From JAGNRR01 sp964389575 (GTDB taxonomy: Bacteria > Bacteroidota > Bacteroidia > Chitinophagales > Chitinophagaceae): DNA of 15,078 nucleotides. The translations under genes and the position numbers were made by a program. Shown here piece after piece: positions 14,320-15,078 of the stretch. The notes under the pieces are model-generated. The model was given only the letters and a program-made list of their open reading frames with translations. It was not told where the DNA came from and ran no database searches. The stretch is from positions 1 through 15,078 of the forward strand of contig CAYMFF010000069.1 of NCBI GenBank assembly GCA_964389575.1, written 5' to 3'. Numbering within the stretch: position 1 is the first letter of the stretch; each line of letters opens with the position of its first letter.

Positions 14320-14933
14320 TCTCTAATATTCGTATAATATTGTCCATCTTCTCTAATTTCGTATTTAGGAAAATGATCTTCGGCAATATCCAGCAACTCA
14401 TTAAACGTAACCGTTTTGCGTGATTTGTTTTTTAATCTACGTAGAAAACGACGTTTCGGAATTTTTGCTTTTTTTCTAAATACTTCAAATTCGCTTTCTT
14501 GAATTTCTTTGATAATGGTTGAAACCGACTTCTCAGCTTGAACGTCTTTTGCTTTTCCTTTTTTAGTTAGAACGAACTGAGCTTTTTCTTCACCAATAAT
14601 TTTAGCTTTTATATCGGTCAATTTTAAATCATAGACATTGTTTTCGTAATTGAACTGAACAGATTCGCCCACTTTGATATCCTCTTTTTTTAAATTGCTT
14701 GCGCCGAGTAGAATATCCACCACTGCTCGTTTATGATTTACTTGTCCTAATGATATGCGTATCGGATCGCCATCACTTTCAATTACTTTGAATGTTTGCT
14801 CCGCCATTTCTATATTCAAACCTTGGGCAGGAATACTCAGTTGCTCGTTGCTGGTAAACAATGTTTTCATCACAAACCAACCAAAAACAATCATGATTAA
14901 AACTGAAAGCAGTAGCAAAATTTTACCTTTCAT
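14298..14933 (-). CDS. Membrane-anchored hypothetical protein upstream of tadA
   Basis: A 211-residue protein with one N-terminal membrane segment (about 4-26) and no clear cleavage site. Residues about 40-128 form a beta-rich region (GLNIEMAEQTFKVIES, AVVDILLGAS, VGESVQFNYENNVYDLKLTDI, KAQFVLTKKG). The C-terminal part (about 138-211) is helical, very basic in the middle (KIPKRRFLRRLKNKSRK) and ends YYTNIREWLMTKK. The order EIQESEFEVFR, RRLKNKSRKT, then YEIREDGQYYTNIREWL recalls the DUF5329 layout (ESS..F.RNG, HLR.K, Y.I..DG....WL), but key residues differ, so this is only a suspicion. It overlaps tadA by 22 nt at its 3' end. A -7-like TATCTTCG ends 5 nt before its ATG. Function unknown. Confidence 0.7.
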   Translation of the reverse strand: MKGKILLLLSVLIMIVFGWFVMKTLFTSNEQLSIPAQGLNIEMAEQTFKVIESDGDPIRISLGQVNHKRAVVDILLGASNLKKEDIKVGESVQFNYENNVYDLKLTDIKAKIIGEEKAQFVLTKKGKAKDVQAEKSVSTIIKEIQESEFEVFRKKAKIPKRRFLRRLKNKSRKTVTFNELLDIAEDHFPKYEIREDGQYYTNIREWLMTKK

Positions 14934-14938
14934 AAGAG

Positions 14939-14946
14939 CGAAGATA
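14939..14946 (-). promoter_or_regulatory. Candidate -7 element before the tadA operon
   Basis: TATCTTCG on the minus strand, identical to the octamer before mrp and one mismatch from TAnnTTTG, ends 5 nt before the ATG at 14933. No -33 TTTG box is seen. Confidence 0.35.
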
Positions 14947-14965
14947 ATTTTTTGACCATTGGGAT

Positions 14966-14996
14966 TTTAAGGCTGAATGTTAAATGTTTATATTTA
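14966..14996 (+). promoter_or_regulatory. Weak -33/-7-like pair before the truncated secreted gene
   Basis: TTTA (14966-14969) and TATATTTA (14989-14996) are separated by 19 bp, each one mismatch from TTTG and TAnnTTTG. The -7 element ends 8 nt before the ATG at 15005. AT-rich surroundings make chance agreement likely. Confidence 0.25.
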
Positions 14997-15004
14997 TGGT
15001 TGAA

Positions 15005-15078
15005 ATGAAAAATATACTACTTTTCCTTCTTTCTTTTCTCGCACTATTACAAGTCGATGCTCAAGTTGTTATTAATCC
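15005..15078 (+). CDS. Secreted protein, 3'-truncated
   Basis: Only the first 24 codons are present. They encode a clear signal peptide, MKNILLFLLSFLALLQVDAQ, with cleavage after DAQ, followed by VVINP before the window ends. ATG 15005 puts two basic-to-polar residues before the hydrophobic core; an in-frame ATG at 14996 would add MVE and is less likely. The gene is divergent from the tadA operon across 71 bp. Nothing can be said about function beyond export. Confidence 0.7.
   Translation, partial: MKNILLFLLSFLALLQVDAQVVIN

Noticed and set aside
1..15078. tRNA genes, CRISPR array, insertion sequence or prophage remnant
   Set aside because: No cloverleaf-like sequence, regularly spaced repeats, transposase or terminal inverted repeats were seen; gaps between genes are all under 100 bp.

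Overview
The window is a gene-dense, AT-rich stretch of a chromosome from the phylum Bacteroidota. The phylum call rests on several lineage-typical proteins: a DUF2851 protein, a long type-2 PyrF, an Mrp ATPase without the usual CxxC, a TatC with an enlarged first periplasmic loop, and many secreted proteins whose signal peptides end in A-Q. Shine-Dalgarno sequences are scarce, TTG and GTG starts are common, and promoter-like sequences fit the Bacteroidota pattern (-33 TTTG, -7 TAnnTTTG). I cannot place it below phylum level with confidence. There are no RNA genes, insertion sequences, CRISPR arrays or gene-free stretches above 300 bases.

Layout. Bases 1-1365 hold the 3' part of cysS; its stop codon abuts the stop of a convergent putative outer-membrane protein gene (1366-2217). 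An OsmC-family gene and a small membrane-anchored protein gene follow on the plus strand (2249-3189). Bases 3191-6673 are a minus-strand operon read mrp, thiamine-binding-like DUF77 gene, pyrF, DUF2851 gene, with junctions of 1-nt overlap, 3 bp and 25 bp. Divergent from mrp, 6761-8269 carries three small envelope or secreted protein genes on the plus strand: a carboxypeptidase-regulatory-like domain protein, a lipocalin-like protein and a helical repeat protein. A MORN-like repeat protein gene (8281-9009, minus) converges on them across a probable bidirectional terminator, and is divergent from a 943-residue BNR/sortilin-like beta-propeller gene (9054-11885). Bases 11887-14933 form a minus-strand run read membrane-anchored hypothetical, tadA, DUF1573 gene, tatC, small secreted hypothetical. 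A truncated secreted-protein gene begins at 15005.

Functionally, housekeeping genes (tRNA charging, A34 tRNA editing, UMP synthesis, Fe-S cluster handling, Tat export) are interleaved with Bacteroidota-specific envelope proteins of unknown role. No mobile or defence system is visible. The most interesting items are a four-copy 18-residue helical repeat in a small secreted protein, the cysteine-poor Mrp, a dyad centred in a 44-bp divergent intergenic region, an ATTACG micro-repeat at the pyrF/DUF2851 junction, and several -7-like elements lying 4-8 nt before ATG codons, which would imply leaderless or nearly leaderless mRNAs. None amounts to a clear new system.
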